From: Dactylellina haptotyla | Taxonomy: Eukaryota > Ascomycota > Orbiliomycetes > Orbiliales > Orbiliaceae | Assembly: GCA_031310005.1 (NCBI GenBank) | Contig: CM062384.1 | Location: forward strand, 2,914,001-2,978,000 | Direction of reading: 5' to 3' | DNA length: 64,000 nt | In this document: positions 22,071 to 34,968 of the stretch, piece by piece | Numbering within the stretch: position 1 is the first letter of the stretch | How the letters are laid out: the number at the start of each line of letters is the position of its first letter | Notes under the pieces: model-generated | The model's input: only the letters and a program-made list of their open reading frames with translations | Databases searched by the model: none | Told to the model about the DNA's origin: nothing | Translations under genes and position numbers: made by a program

Positions 22071-24510
22071 CTTCTGCTTCTTCATGTGGGCGACACAGGA
22101 GAGCACCTATGATGCAGCTCCGGGTTCGTCTGTATAACCTTGTACCAGAAAAGTAACCTTTTCTCCGGTGCGATTCAGAGGCAGACGGTAGACCCATGCA
22201 ATCCCCTAAACCCAATATTCATTCGATATAGCAAATTAAAGAAAATTTCGATGCGAATGAAATAAATGAATTAAAAAGCTTGGGCGACAACAGCCTAGGA
22301 CGCAATATCCAGGCCCACGCATGAAACGGCTGCGGCACAATATCGCAAGAGGTGGGGAGGGAGCTTTGTGGAGGCTTCAGATAAAATCAAACGTTTATAA
22401 TTCGACGCGAACGCACCTTCAACTGCAGGGTATCTGTAGCCGGGTTTACAGCTTTGATGAAAGCGGGTTCGAAATCCCTAGAAACTTTTTTTTGCTGTCG
22501 GCTTCAAATTATAAAAATCACAAGACCCTCAGATTAAAAAAAGTTAGAATATATATCATGTATCAATTAAGATCTTCAAAGGTGCAATTCCGTTCTAAAC
22601 CAGGCGCCAGCTCGGTGAACGGTTTGTCTATGCCGCGGAGTCCTTCTAGACCCTCTAGGCTACTTCATTACATTTTTCTTCTCGGGTTTTTCTTTTTAAT
22701 CCTCAAGGAAAGAGGGCAGTGAAAGACATCGAGTTCAAGAGAGGGAGAGTGCAGTATGACAATATCGCTTGCAGCAAATATAGCGGGAGTTTACTCACAC
22801 AATTGAAGACGCAACCGCCAATCGCTGTATACTGCGGTTGACCTTTTGTGATCCACCGTATAGATAGGATATTTGTTGGGCGAATTGGAAATAATAGCAC
22901 TGCGCCGGTGCGTATTGCCTAGCTGCAAGGAGTCGCGATCGGGTGATCTGTCGGTGCTGGATCTTTCTAACGCAAAATAAGAACGAGAAGCCGAGAGTAG
23001 CCAGGAGGATGTACCGGTAGAGACTCGACGGCCGCAGAGGATACCGGAGATCCGAAGGGCGGTCGTCTTTATAAACATGTCGCCTGAGGAGATCCTGAAG
23101 CCCGCCTCTGCCAGCCTTACGCCCTACGCCCTATAGGATACCAGTGCCAGCTTGAACATCTGTCGCTCTGCGCACGAAAATCCGGCTATCGCGATACGAC
23201 TCACTGTCGTCCATCGAGGGAGTTCTTTTTTGGGCACCATGGCTATAGATAGAGGGAGTCGAGGGCGATAGACGTGAGGGGCCGCATCATCTTTGGCTGC
23301 TGCGTTGGGGTCAATGCTCACCGCGGGAGATCGGACATGGATCGTCGCACATCTTGCGGCTTCGAGTTGCTCCCCGGAGGTGGCGTTCTGTACCACGGGC
23401 GACAACACATTGGCAACCACGGGTGCACCCCGGAATCCCCGCAAAAACGTTTGCAAATATAAGCGACGAAAAGACGTGAGGAAGAAGACCGATGACGAGG
23501 AGAATATCGCCAAGTACGGCTTAAGACGACCTGACCCCTTTCCCTCGATGCGCTAATGTAGCTCAAATATGGCTGTATTGTGGATACCGGAGGGGTTCGA
23601 TTTAGCTTTATTTCTTCTGATTGCAAGGGCGACGGCGGTGCTAGCTAGCAGCGCGATAGAGGTTTCGAAGCATGTCCGTCGGCATATGCATGCATTCGTC
23701 GGTGGAGCTGCTCAGATGCCGTGGAATATATGCAACAACGTTTGAACAATACGAGCTGATTCCGGCTTATCCGACTTAAAAGCTCAATTTACAACGTGAC
23801 AACTATCTTTCAGTTTGGACCAATTTAGATAGTAGTTCAACTACAGCCACATACGTTGACAGCTTGGCCCCGGGGAGCAACACTTTCGGGGTCCCTGAAG
23901 ATCAGAAGGGAAGCTTCCCATCAGATAGTCGATGATGCTAGTAGGTTAATCACTATTTCGCGCATTGCTTAAGCAGCTCATTGCCTGCCAGAGTAACATA
24001 TTTACCGCGATGTCTGGCGATCTTAAAAAGTTTATCTATTAACGATGACGAGATGTAGTATCAGGAAGCTTCGCTTATGATTTGAATGCTACGTCAAGCT
24101 TCAATTTGAGCTATCTTTCATGGTAAAGTCAAAATTGCCATATCGTCATGAATGCACAAATATTCTCACGATTTGGTGCAGAGTGCTGGCAGGTAAGCTG
24201 CAAGGTGTGCAGCTGTGTTGTGCTCCATTTCCAAAGGGAGTATCTCGAGCCACCAGTTGCAGAGAGAGCTCTTGAGCGCGTGCTATCTTGATATTCTGAC
24301 GGCAAATACAAGCTTGAAAGTCAGAAAGCCGGCTTTTGTGCGGCTTTTTTGGCAGCGCTATGACGCTATAGTGACAAGTAAAAATATAGTAACCTGCCAT
24401 TAAAAACACTCAAGGGGCAAGAGAGCAACTATATCGTGTAATATTATCATTTATGATAGGAAGGGGGGTGCACCAGAAAGTTTGCTAAATGACACTTAGA
24501 TGCTTGCTAT

Positions 24511-24552
24511 GATGCTAATATGATGCTGTTGTGATGCTGTTGTGATGCTAAT
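24511..24552. repeat. Short GATGCT-based tandem repeat
   Basis: Four GATGCT units spaced 10-11 bases apart (GATGCTAATAT, then GATGCTGTTGT twice, then GATGCTAAT). Confidence 0.75.
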
Positions 24553-25819
24553 CCTGTGAAACTCCCGGATCCAACTAGCCTTTCTGAACACACCAACTTT
24601 GCCGAACGGAAAGGAAAAAGAGAGCGAAAGACAAAACAAAAAAGTGCGGCCGACACTATCACGAAATCAACCAAAAATAAAGTGTGGTGCGCTCAGAGCC
24701 CAAAGTCCGAACAGTGCAGCACCAAAAACAAGTTTTTGTCCTTTCACTGCGTCCACATTTTTGTGGTGTGCGCCAAGCATTAGCTCGGAAAAAGCCATCA
24801 GACCAAAACGAGATTCTGCGCAGGCCCAATGCAGCATAGTCCGCCAATTCGATCCCGGTTCACCGAACGCCACCACTCGAATCTCGATAGTCCCATGTCC
24901 GAATCCGAACACCCACCTCCTTCGAGACGAAAAAAGCACCCGCCAAGGGCGTGATTTGTGTTGAGGTTGCAGTTGCATTTGAACGAGAACACCTCGAAAT
25001 CTGGTGGCTTGCCGCTAGTAAGGATGAATGGCAGCAAGCGATCTTTCGGGTAATGATCTGCAGCTACGATACAGACCCTGGGATAATATCCTTCTTCCGC
25101 CCCTACACAATATCAAAAGAAGACGGCTTGGCGATTTGGGGGTTTACCTGTACAACAGAGTAACTTGCTGATTGCACGAGAGCAAATGTGTGAAGCAAGT
25201 ACCTTTTGTTCAAGTGCGCGTATTATCGCGAGCGAGTAAGGGCACTACACACCCTTGTGATCTTATAGATTAATAGGAGCATTAACACAGCGCTGTTAAT
25301 TCTGCGATTCGCCGTGGTTTGAAGGACATTCGAGAGCATCTGCCATGCCAGCTTTGTTTCGTCCTGTCCCGGTTTCAACATTAGATGCCCCAAGGACTTT
25401 CGAGATTACTTCCTTGGTGGTAATATCATAATTTTACAGCGAATTACCTTGAAATGTGAGCTAGGAAGATGCTCTTTATTTGAATTTCCAGGCAACAGGA
25501 TCAGGCGCAGCAAACTCAGAGCAAAAATACCCAAATGCGTCTGGACAATTATTTATTCGTCAGCTGTTGTGCTCTTCCTCTCTCGCTTCTCGGACAGCTG
25601 TCTGTTCGAAGGGTTCTGTTGGTTTGCAGCTGCAAGAGATGGTGTCTCCAACCTTGGCGGCAGAATAGCTGCAGCTATGCATATACTATGCAGGTTGTTA
25701 AGAGTCTGGACCTAAATAAAATTCTGTACTAATGGTCATCGGAACAAAGTTCGCGATTCATCCCTTTTTGTTGAGTAAACTCCATCTTTAGATCTGGACT
25801 TATGCAAGCCTCAAAACGC

Positions 25820-25863
25820 CTCGCAGGAAATAGATCCCGACTGACAAACCAGTCGCCTGCGAG
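25820..25863. repeat. Nested inverted repeat (two-stem hairpin)
   Basis: Outer arms CTCGCAGG / CCTGCGAG enclose an inner hairpin CGACTG-ACAAAC-CAGTCG, with a 10-nt bulge on the 5' side. It could be a structured RNA element or chance. No other feature lies nearby. Confidence 0.5.
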
Positions 25864-28800
25864 AAGCCTAGGTTATTTTGTGTCTTGATTGCTCTACGTA
25901 AAAGTTAGGGCACCATCTGATCACAAATTTGGACCTTCAACACATCCGTCTAGCGCGCGAATTCTTCGGAGCTAAAATATTGTAGTGGGGGCGGTACGCT
26001 AAGAAATGTTTCGGTGCCGGAAGAAACAAAGCCTTGCGAGGGTATTGGTTGCGTCGGCGCAATGACCTGTCGACACTTTCGACCCTAAGCTGAAGCGCTA
26101 TGATGAGGCCAGGATACGTCTTAGCCCGCCTTGTTTCAATAGTGTCATCTGGCAACTGTGGAGAAGCTCAGGGCGAGAGAAGCCCAAGCTCTTCTTGTCA
26201 AGTTATCCTCGATAAGGTTTAGGTGCAATTAGCAGAATTCTGCAATATTTCACCATCTAGATTTCGAATATTTCAAGGTCAGGATTAGAGGGGAGGGGAT
26301 GGGATGGGGGGGACGGCACATTAGGCCCACTACAGTTCTCTGATTTATTATCCTCCGTGCGTGTACCGGAGCCTTCGACATAACCCGGGCCCATCCTTAT
26401 TGTTTGGTGTTCCTTTGCCTCCCGGGGAGAACCCTTCACGCTCTCTCGCAAAACCCATGATCACGATGTTTGTTCAGGAGCTTAGCCTCTTCGCTAAACT
26501 GCAAGATCCGCAAAACTTCATTTCGAGGCAGATGGGGCTTGCCTTAGCCTGACGATTAACGATCAATTAACGAGCGTGCGCCCGTGTGTATATCCCCACA
26601 ACGACCGCCTAGTAAATTTTAAATGCAAGCAAAAAACGCCCTGCCGAAGGACACTCTCGCTACGTTACTGCCTTAAGGATGATTGACAATCGCCAATTTT
26701 CCGAACAAACGGTAAATTCGAACCTCTCATTCTCACGTGAGGGAAGACAAGGACAAGTTGAAAAATAACAACTGCATATGACGGTGCATACTATAATAAT
26801 AGCCCGTGAAATCGATTTCTGCTGAAATCGGAGTTTGTGACCAGAGGCAAGGAGAGCATTTCAGCGGCAGAGGGCAAGAATGCGCTGCTGCCTGATTAAG
26901 ATTACAAGCAGCGAATACATGAACAGTGGCCAATGGGCATCTCTTTACCCGGCATCTTACACATGAATGACTGAGCCTTTTCCGATTTGTCGATAAACCG
27001 ATCATTCAGAGTCAGAAAGGGCGGTTTGCGGGTTGTCTGTCCACTTGGCCCAGCTTCGAGATGGAGGGAGTGCGTGTACGCGTTTCAGACCCGGTCCCAC
27101 CACCACCACCGCAACCACCAGGTTTGTTCCGCATTTCGGAAGCTCTCCAGCCTTCCGAAGTTAACGCTCTGCCGTTACAGTCGCAACTCATGATCCCTCC
27201 CATGGCTCAATCACAGGCAGGTTTTCCGGATTGCTCCATATTTTGTCTTGCTGGTTTCCGACACCGCATTTGGCTTAAAGCTTTTCGCCGTTGTGGGTTC
27301 TTGAAATGGGGCCTTCAAAATCCAAATTTCAATTTTCTGGTCAAGTGATTTATTTGGAAGCACGGCAGTGAATGCGGCAAACGGACCTAAAAAACGACCC
27401 TTCATGCAAGTTCGGCCTCCCTTCGCCAACACGACGGTCGCATCGCAGGAAACCTGCTTGATTCTTGCCTTCTCCATTTCGTGTCGAACAGGATCGATGT
27501 CTTTCTATTGTTTCCTTTGCGACGCACGCGTTCCCGACGGCGCCGCTGAGAACTAAAATAGAACAATCCCTTGGTTTCCACTTTGCCAAATTTTCGTGTT
27601 CCAGCGGCGTTAGAGTAGATTTCGCTGGAATCTCGAATTACATTTTCGTTCACCGCTTCAACACGTCGACTTTTTCTCCATCCGCCTCCCTTAGTTGCAG
27701 AACTCGGGTCGCTTGAAATCACCAAGTTTTTTTTCTCTCGGTTGTCTTTCAGCATTAGTAAGAAGGCCGCCATACCCAGCAAGGGCAACGCGCGATAAAA
27801 AAAACTTGGTGAAGGTGTGTGGAGAATCGGTCTACAGGTTCTAGATTCTAAGAATATACATTCTTGCAGAAAACGCCTCTGACACACATAGGCTAAATCG
27901 CAAGTATGATGGTGTATCCACGGATGTCGGGCAGCCTCAAGCGAACGTTAACGTTGTTTGGCTTGAACCTTCTTCGTATCGATATTGGGACCACAAGCTC
28001 TATTCAGCTCCACTTTGATAAAAAGGGTTTGTGGAGTAGAATTATAGTATATTTAGGTGTAGGTTAACCAACCGCTGCAGCCAGGTTTTTCCTGCTTGAA
28101 CAAGCTCCAGCCCATCCCGACCTAACCTTCAACCTTCAATTTAGTCCAAACTGGATCTGGCTTTTCGTTCGTGCCCTGCGCTGAGCGATTGCACAAATTC
28201 TCCGCCCCCAAGCCCTGTCCAAGCCCAGATTCGATATCTTGAGACACAGACTCGGTGCGGGAGCAGATATCCACCTGAAAGAAAAAGAAAAGCAAAATAG
28301 ACAGCGAAAAAAGCGGCAGGGAATCGATAATTGAAGATAGCCCCTTGAAACGCAGCGAATTCCCAAAGGGTTCTCGCTTCAAGTTTTCACCCCCCAAATC
28401 TGCCAGCAAGGGCAACACTGCCCAACGGAGCGCACAGCGACCCACATGACGTCATCGAACGACACCTGCATCTTTGCTGCTTTTGGCACAGCGCACACAT
28501 CGATGTGTTCTCAATTCAGTAAGGGCGACGAGAGCTGAGCTTCTCAAAATCGAAGTGCGCTTTTGTACTCCCGTACGAGGGTTTAAAAAAAAAAAAGTAC
28601 GAGAGACATCTGGTACGCGGATAGATCACGTTGGACAGCATAAGCAATGATACCGGAACAATGATACGCAGTGTACATTATCTCAGCAAATCAAATCGCG
28701 AGCACACAATCAGTACAGAGAGAGCAAACTTCTTGGAATTTCATGCATGGTAGTTAATTGCGGGCGGAACATGCCGCTTAATCTTCGAGTTTTAAAGCGG

Positions 28801-30423
28801 CAGACACAGGGGGGTGTGCACTGCCAGCTTTGCGCTTCCCTAGGGAGATAAGGAAGAAAAAGGTGCTGAGAGCTTTGCTGCCTAGCAGTCGCGCTTGATC
28901 CAATATCATCATCACAAGCATCATCTGCTCTTTCACAAGATGTCAGACTGTTCTTTTTCCTGTTCTTTCCTTTTGATTGACAATTTTGTTTTTTAGCCGA
29001 AAAGCCACTGCCGACCGAAATGACGGGAGAGGTCTTGTCTTGTGCGCGAACCATTAGATAGTAAACGTTAATTGACACTTGGTCATCCGTGTATCAAATT
29101 GAAACACCCCGCTAGTTGACGCCGACATTGTCGCTGCTTCTGGCAGCGAATGAGTTGGGTTCCCCCGGGATCCTTTTTCCGCGATGAGCTAACCCGGAAG
29201 CATCTTCGGAGATATTTCGCTGTTTCTAGTCTCGACGCCCTTTCTGTCCAGCCGATTTGGGGTTTCGGCGTGCCCTGTTGTGAGATTGATGAGGACCTAC
29301 GACAGAGGTGGTTCTGCGGGGGCGCCAACAAAAATCAAACACTGGGGTATTTTGACGGAGGAGCGCCAATTGGCAAGTAGAATTCTTGCTTGCTCGCTTT
29401 GCTCCACACTAGTATTTTCTGCAACAAGATATCAGGACCTTTCTTAAGAGCTGAGCGCATATAGCTAATATTCCCCACTCGGGTCGGCTTCGAAGCCCCC
29501 CCTTCCTCTGCTTCTCATAATATTCAGCAGGAGGTTGTATTTTATTCATTATCTCCATGTGATTCAAACTATTTGCAAGATAAGCTTAGCTTCGAACCTT
29601 TTTTCTTTTGTTTTTACGTTCACGATTACAATCCGTTCGTTTCGTGCTTGCAGCTGTTAATGCGTGTGTTCACCAAGTCCCGTGCTTTTAGTCTCTTTCT
29701 GCTTCCCACCTTGCTCCTCGGCGCATCGCTGAACGGTAAAGATCTACGACGCACGATTGTGGAGAACCAACCACTCGAACAACGAATAATCTTACGGATC
29801 CTAGTTTACCACTGCCTTTTGCCTGCGCTCGCGCGCATGCGAAGCTGGTGGTTCGAACCTTTTTTGTTGAACCCTTCGGCTTGATGCTGCTGCTGCTGCG
29901 AGTGAGACCATTTGGCTAGCTATCAAGGTGGAGCAGCTCTTGAAAGTTTGCCTGCATATTGGTTTTTTGCTTCCACACAGTAGCGGAGGGAAATATCGCG
30001 ATGCGTTAGCAAGGGAGGGGATATAATTGATGAAGGATGAGGGGCGACGCGGGATGGCTGCTTGTCGACGACGGAATATGCACGACGATTGTGGATATCT
30101 TGTGTCGCTCGCGCTGCTATTGGCCCTGCATACCTTCGACGAGCGCGACCACCGACGACAACGGGCACATTGGTCTAGTTTGGTATCTATATACCTACTG
30201 ACTTAGCTAGCTAGCTGCAGCGGCAAGTGCGTGTTTTTGCCCTCGTGAATGCCCCCCGTTTTCTTACAAGGACCCCCCTTCATGCGAACGTTGCAATCCG
30301 ACTGGACCTGCGATGTTGGCTTTTGGAAGGATTTTTTTGCGCCGCGTTATCACTTCGTACTCGGTATGTAGGATGGAAAACCGGATATATTTTTCTTTCG
30401 TTGACATGACACCTTTGGATTGT

Positions 30424-30446
30424 GTAATGTAATGTAATGTTAATGT
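30424..30446. repeat. TAATG short tandem repeat
   Basis: Four TAATG units, the last offset by one base. Confidence 0.75.
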
Positions 30447-33400
30447 GAAATTTTGTGATATCTCGGACCCAATAGCTGAACATGCAAGCGTAATATTCCT
30501 TCAGCGCTCGCAAGATCGACAGTGATTCCGAAACCCACGCTTGCGATGGATATCCACGGGAGATAGTTGAGACCTGAGGGGAGATCATCGCGAGTTTTCT
30601 CGGGACGTCTGGTTTCGCCTTCTTCTGGTACCACGTGGAGGATGGAGAATGTAATTTTCGTTGATAACGGGTAGAGAGAGAAGGGGGAAATAACGAAAAG
30701 ATGGAATCCCCTGCGTCGACGATCCGCTTTCCGGAGAACAGACTATTTCGAACTTTCCCTTTACGAGGGTTGGGGAGTGAGGATCCTCCCCTTTTCCTCC
30801 CCTCTCAAGATTTCCGAGGTCCCAGAGGAACGGAGAGGGAGGGAAAACGAAGAAAGAGACGGAGAGAGGCAAACACCCATCTTCTGTTGTTTTGTGGGTT
30901 GAGAGTGTCAATCACGGATGATCGTCTCGTGATATTTACCTTTCTTCGCATTTAAAATACCTTCTCGAAGGCTTGGTGCGTGTTTGTGTTACCCATCCTG
31001 CAGATGGGAGGATTCGGATACCTCCTTCGTATGAGGTTTTAAAAAGTGTTCTCAATCGAATGTGATGGATGAGGAAAGGATTGGCTATCGGCAGCGTGCA
31101 AGCCTATAAGAGCGTGTCATGATTATACTTCGCAAGTTGTCTCGAGAGGACAAGAATGACGTCGCTTTGAGATATCTGGTGTCTACAAGAATGATATAGC
31201 CAGTTCTGCCAGTATTTACTGAATTTGGCAATACGGTTTATATTTCTTTTATAGATTATAAAATGATTGAATTGATCCTAATGATGGTGATCCTACCGGA
31301 GATAAGAATTAATCATAGCATATATTAAGTCTAATATATGGATTTACACCTAGTTGACGTAAATATGATTTAAACTGTACAGAATATTTAGAATAACTGG
31401 AGAGGAACTCCGTTAGATATGTTGGAATTAGCTATTAGAAACGAACATCAATATTCGTGTAATCTAACATCTATGTCATATGTATTCACACTTCGTATTC
31501 CATCCTACCAGTATGGTTACACACCGCCCCGAGACAGATCAACAGACGGGCCTGACACCCTCCTACCCCAGGGTTCGGGGTATAGCCACCCCATTCAAGA
31601 TCTAGGTAGCGATGCACCGTGCATAATCGGTAAACCCAGGGATATGTTGTTTCTTGTGTAGACATCTATATATGCTTGTTTTTCTGTAGCCGAGCCCGGG
31701 TTGTGATTTCATGCGTTATGTGTTTCAAGGGCATCCCCTTTAGCGTTTATGCATAACGAACTCTCTTTTTTTGTTGTTGTTGGAATGCGGAGGTTGCTTT
31801 TGTGAAACCATATATATCCTGTTTGTTATGACACGTTTTTGTTTCTCAATGCGTGCGTGGCAGATGGGAGAGCGGGGGGTTTATGCAAAGGAATTTGGAT
31901 TGTTGAGAGATGCGGTAGATTTGATTTAAATTAAAAACTCGAGATTCGGGAAGGTTATGGGAAGCTGTCTCATAGGGTCTAGAACCTTAACGAGGGGAAC
32001 GAGGAGGGGTAGCCGAGACCGGAAATGTACTCAGGAACCCGCGGGTGTGTGTGACGTAGGATTCATTTTGGTGATAAAGGGTTTAAACGGGGGAGAAGGT
32101 CGACGCAGGTTCGAGTGTACCTGGTTAGTTTGACGGGAGATGTGTATAGAGTTCTGGCTTGAGTGAACCGTGTTTCAAGCGTCGAGCGCGAGTCATTTGT
32201 GCAGTATCTCGGGTGCGGTAGCCATGCGACGATAAGTTAGGATTGCGAGAGGGCGGGGAGGGTAAATTGGATGTTTTATCAGCTTCTCCTTTTGATCGCG
32301 AATTTATGGTCAGGGTGCATGTACAACCATGCGTTAGGCAGATTTAATATATTTGGAACAAACTCTAAAGTTGCATTTTGCGAGGGATAGGGAAGGGAAT
32401 TTGAAGTTAGGCGTTACAGGCACCGGGGGCGGGGTTGATAGATATCACGTATGGGCTAGGCCGGGCATCCATCTAGATGTACGGGGACCGAGGCTTGACG
32501 ATACATCTTAAAACTACACCGGGGCTGTATTTCCTGAAGAGTGTGGAAGGGTATCGAGGTTGTAAAAGGCACCGTAGTATGCACTTAGATTTACAGAATT
32601 ATCCAGCCGATCGTTAGGCACGTTTGCATGTTACGAAATTATGTTGATGGAACAACTTGATGGATATCTCTGCAGATTTAGATTGAGACTTGCTTCCTGG
32701 AAATTATTCGCTTGGACTCGTTAAACGCCAGGTGATCACTTTCTATGCCGTTGAATAAACAGGGCTGGAAGACAGGCTTACTATCCTCTCTGCCTTTTGC
32801 TGTTACGTAGGAGTCTCAACTAGCCGCCCTTGTGCCACCACGCAACAAGGGCTATGCTAGGGAACATCCTATCAGCGGAAAACCACTCTACTTACGGTTT
32901 GATTCTTCACTATGTACTATGGGACGAGGGTCAAAATTGCGAAAGAGAGAAGACGTAAGCATGCTCAACGAAATGACCGTTACTTGCCATAAAGTTATAG
33001 GCAGGACGGCGACCAGGTCAGCGCGCAGTTTGCGTTGTAAAAGCAAAATCCAACAAATCAGGTGGGTATGGCAGCACAAGCATGTCATGTACAGCAGCTG
33101 GTCGCAAAAAGTCGGATTTTCGCAGTGGGATTTTGGCATGTGGACTTGATCCTGTGGCCGATTATAGCAGTGGCTCGAGTGTATTAAATGCTATTTGATC
33201 CAGCGGTGATATGGAATTCTACTTTTTTGGTGCGAAATCTGTTGGGGATGGCGCAGACGTCCATGCTCAGTCGACGGCTGGCTTGGAGGATATGAATTGG
33301 AAGCCTGATTAGACTCGCGGCCAGAGGGGAAATACCTGGCTGACTGGCCTCGTCGGGGAGAGCAGTAGCACGAGTAATGTACGTAGTTATAGCAGAATGC

Positions 33401-34968
33401 GCGGGAGACTATTATTCTGTTATCGATACGGCTGATCTCCCGCGACGGGCCTCAACGTCGCCTCAACACATTAATCTGCTGCGTAAACCACATCTGGGAT
33501 GCTCGCACGAGGAGAAGTGGATTACATAACGGCGGAGGGTTTCGTTGAATATGCAAGATCTTTCGCTTCCCTCCTTCCTCCCCCCCGCATCCGTCGATGG
33601 GTACCTGAATCTGCTTGCGGTCTTTCAAGGAAACAGCCTGATCCGAATCCTCTCAGTCGCGGAGAGGGTGTAGCGGTCTTACTAGAGAGAGCCCCACTTT
33701 CCGTCATCGACAACACAACGTCATGGGGCCAGGTTGGGACGAGGGCGGTACTTCGGAGCTGATGTGGATGATATCACGGGAGCTCATCGATCCAAGGAAA
33801 GAAACAGCATCCCGACAGCGCACTTGCTCTCTCGTTGTATTTGACAGCGTCGTCGCGGCGGGCAGGTACATGTGCGCGAGCTACAAGGGCCATGACGGGC
33901 TTCAACAGGCGCCCTGCATATGACTCCATGACTCTCTCGGTCTGAACTTGAGCGATTCTTTTCTGCGACCACCCCCCATCCAGCGGGATCCGGGCAGTGT
34001 AGCTAGCTAGCAACCACTATCTCAACTGAAACCCCTCCTCGCACCTCCTCGCTGAATGGCACAGCATCGAAGAAAAAAAAAGGACTGCCCACTAGCCACC
34101 CCAAAGGAATACTGAAATCTCAGGTCGTCTAGATCCCTCTCACGCGGCCCGCTCATACGCAGGTACGGGTTTTCATCAGATTAAAAATCCAGCGGCGGGG
34201 CTGACGGTATCAGGGGGGCTCTGTCGTCAAAGAACCATCGAGCAGCCAGGCCAGGCAGGCCGGGGTGAGAGAAGAAGGAGGGACGAGTTGAAATTTGCTA
34301 CGCTTTTGGCCTGGTTCGTTGACGTCGGCTGCGGGTTTTCGCCTTTCTCTTTGATGCCATCTATCCTTTGACCTTGAGCCTCTCCCCTCCTCCTCCTCCT
34401 CATACGCATACTCGTACTCATAGGCTCCCTTCTGCCTCCGTCTCACCGTCCGTCTGGAGGCCATTATCAATATCCCACGGCATCGACACTGTGTTATTTT
34501 GGTGTTTGGTCGGAATACGTCATATTGGGTAAGGCGTATATATCGCAGTCCTCCTTCCTCCCTTCCGCCCTTCTTCTAGAAGCCCGCAACGTCGCCCGCA
34601 ACACAAACCTGCAAACCCGCAAACCCGCCTGTTTCTCGAATCTTCCCCCTCCGTCGACGGCAGCTAACCCCCTCCGATCGCCTGCTTGCATCGTGGGGCC
34701 GACTGTATATTAGACCTAGATCCAACCCCCCTCTGCCTCGATTCTGCTTCCATCCTAGAACGGCCCAGCGAGCTCTTCTTCTTGGTCTGCCGTTGTTGTT
34801 ATATTGCCTCAGAAACACACCCAACCTCCGTTTCCTCTCGCGTCTTCTGCACCCGATTCTGTCATCTGCGACCCCGCATCTAGAAACACAACGAAACAAA
34901 CCCAACTCCGACTCGAGACTAGATCCAAACCCAGACCGACGGCAGCGTTCTGCCACTAACTCACAGCC

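Larger units (their letters stand above)
18707..34968. other. 16.3-kb gene-poor divergent intergenic region
   Basis: This stretch separates the start of the FlbC-like gene (minus strand) from the start of the RING-like gene (plus strand). I find no convincing gene. The longest frames (200 codons at 18908-19510 minus, 218 at 21456-22112 plus, 196 at 20383-20973 plus) are low complexity or overlap microsatellites and have no recognisable domain. It carries several simple repeats, a polypurine tract and short inverted repeats. The last 1 kb is pyrimidine-rich, typical of a fungal core promoter. Long upstream regions are common for developmental regulators in filamentous fungi, so long 5' leaders, enhancer-like regions or non-coding transcripts are plausible contents. 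Confidence 0.5.

Noticed and set aside
21456-22112. 218-codon plus-strand ORF
   Set aside because: It runs through the (TG)12 microsatellite, giving a Cys-Val run, and an equally long frame exists on the opposite strand. No domain or splice support.
22787-23513. Adjacent minus-strand ORFs (129 and 95 codons), one alternative frame with a membrane-like LYRYILLATLGFSFLF
   Set aside because: I could not join them with plausible splice sites, the membrane-like frame has no ATG start, and no family is recognised.
31319-31340. AT-rich inverted repeat CATATATTA / TAATATATG
   Set aside because: AT-only short arms in an AT-rich patch are common by chance.
33400-33444. 9-bp inverted repeat CGCGGGAGA / TCTCCCGCG with a 27-nt spacer
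   Set aside because: Short arms and a long loop in a 64-kb window; expected by chance and linked to no feature.
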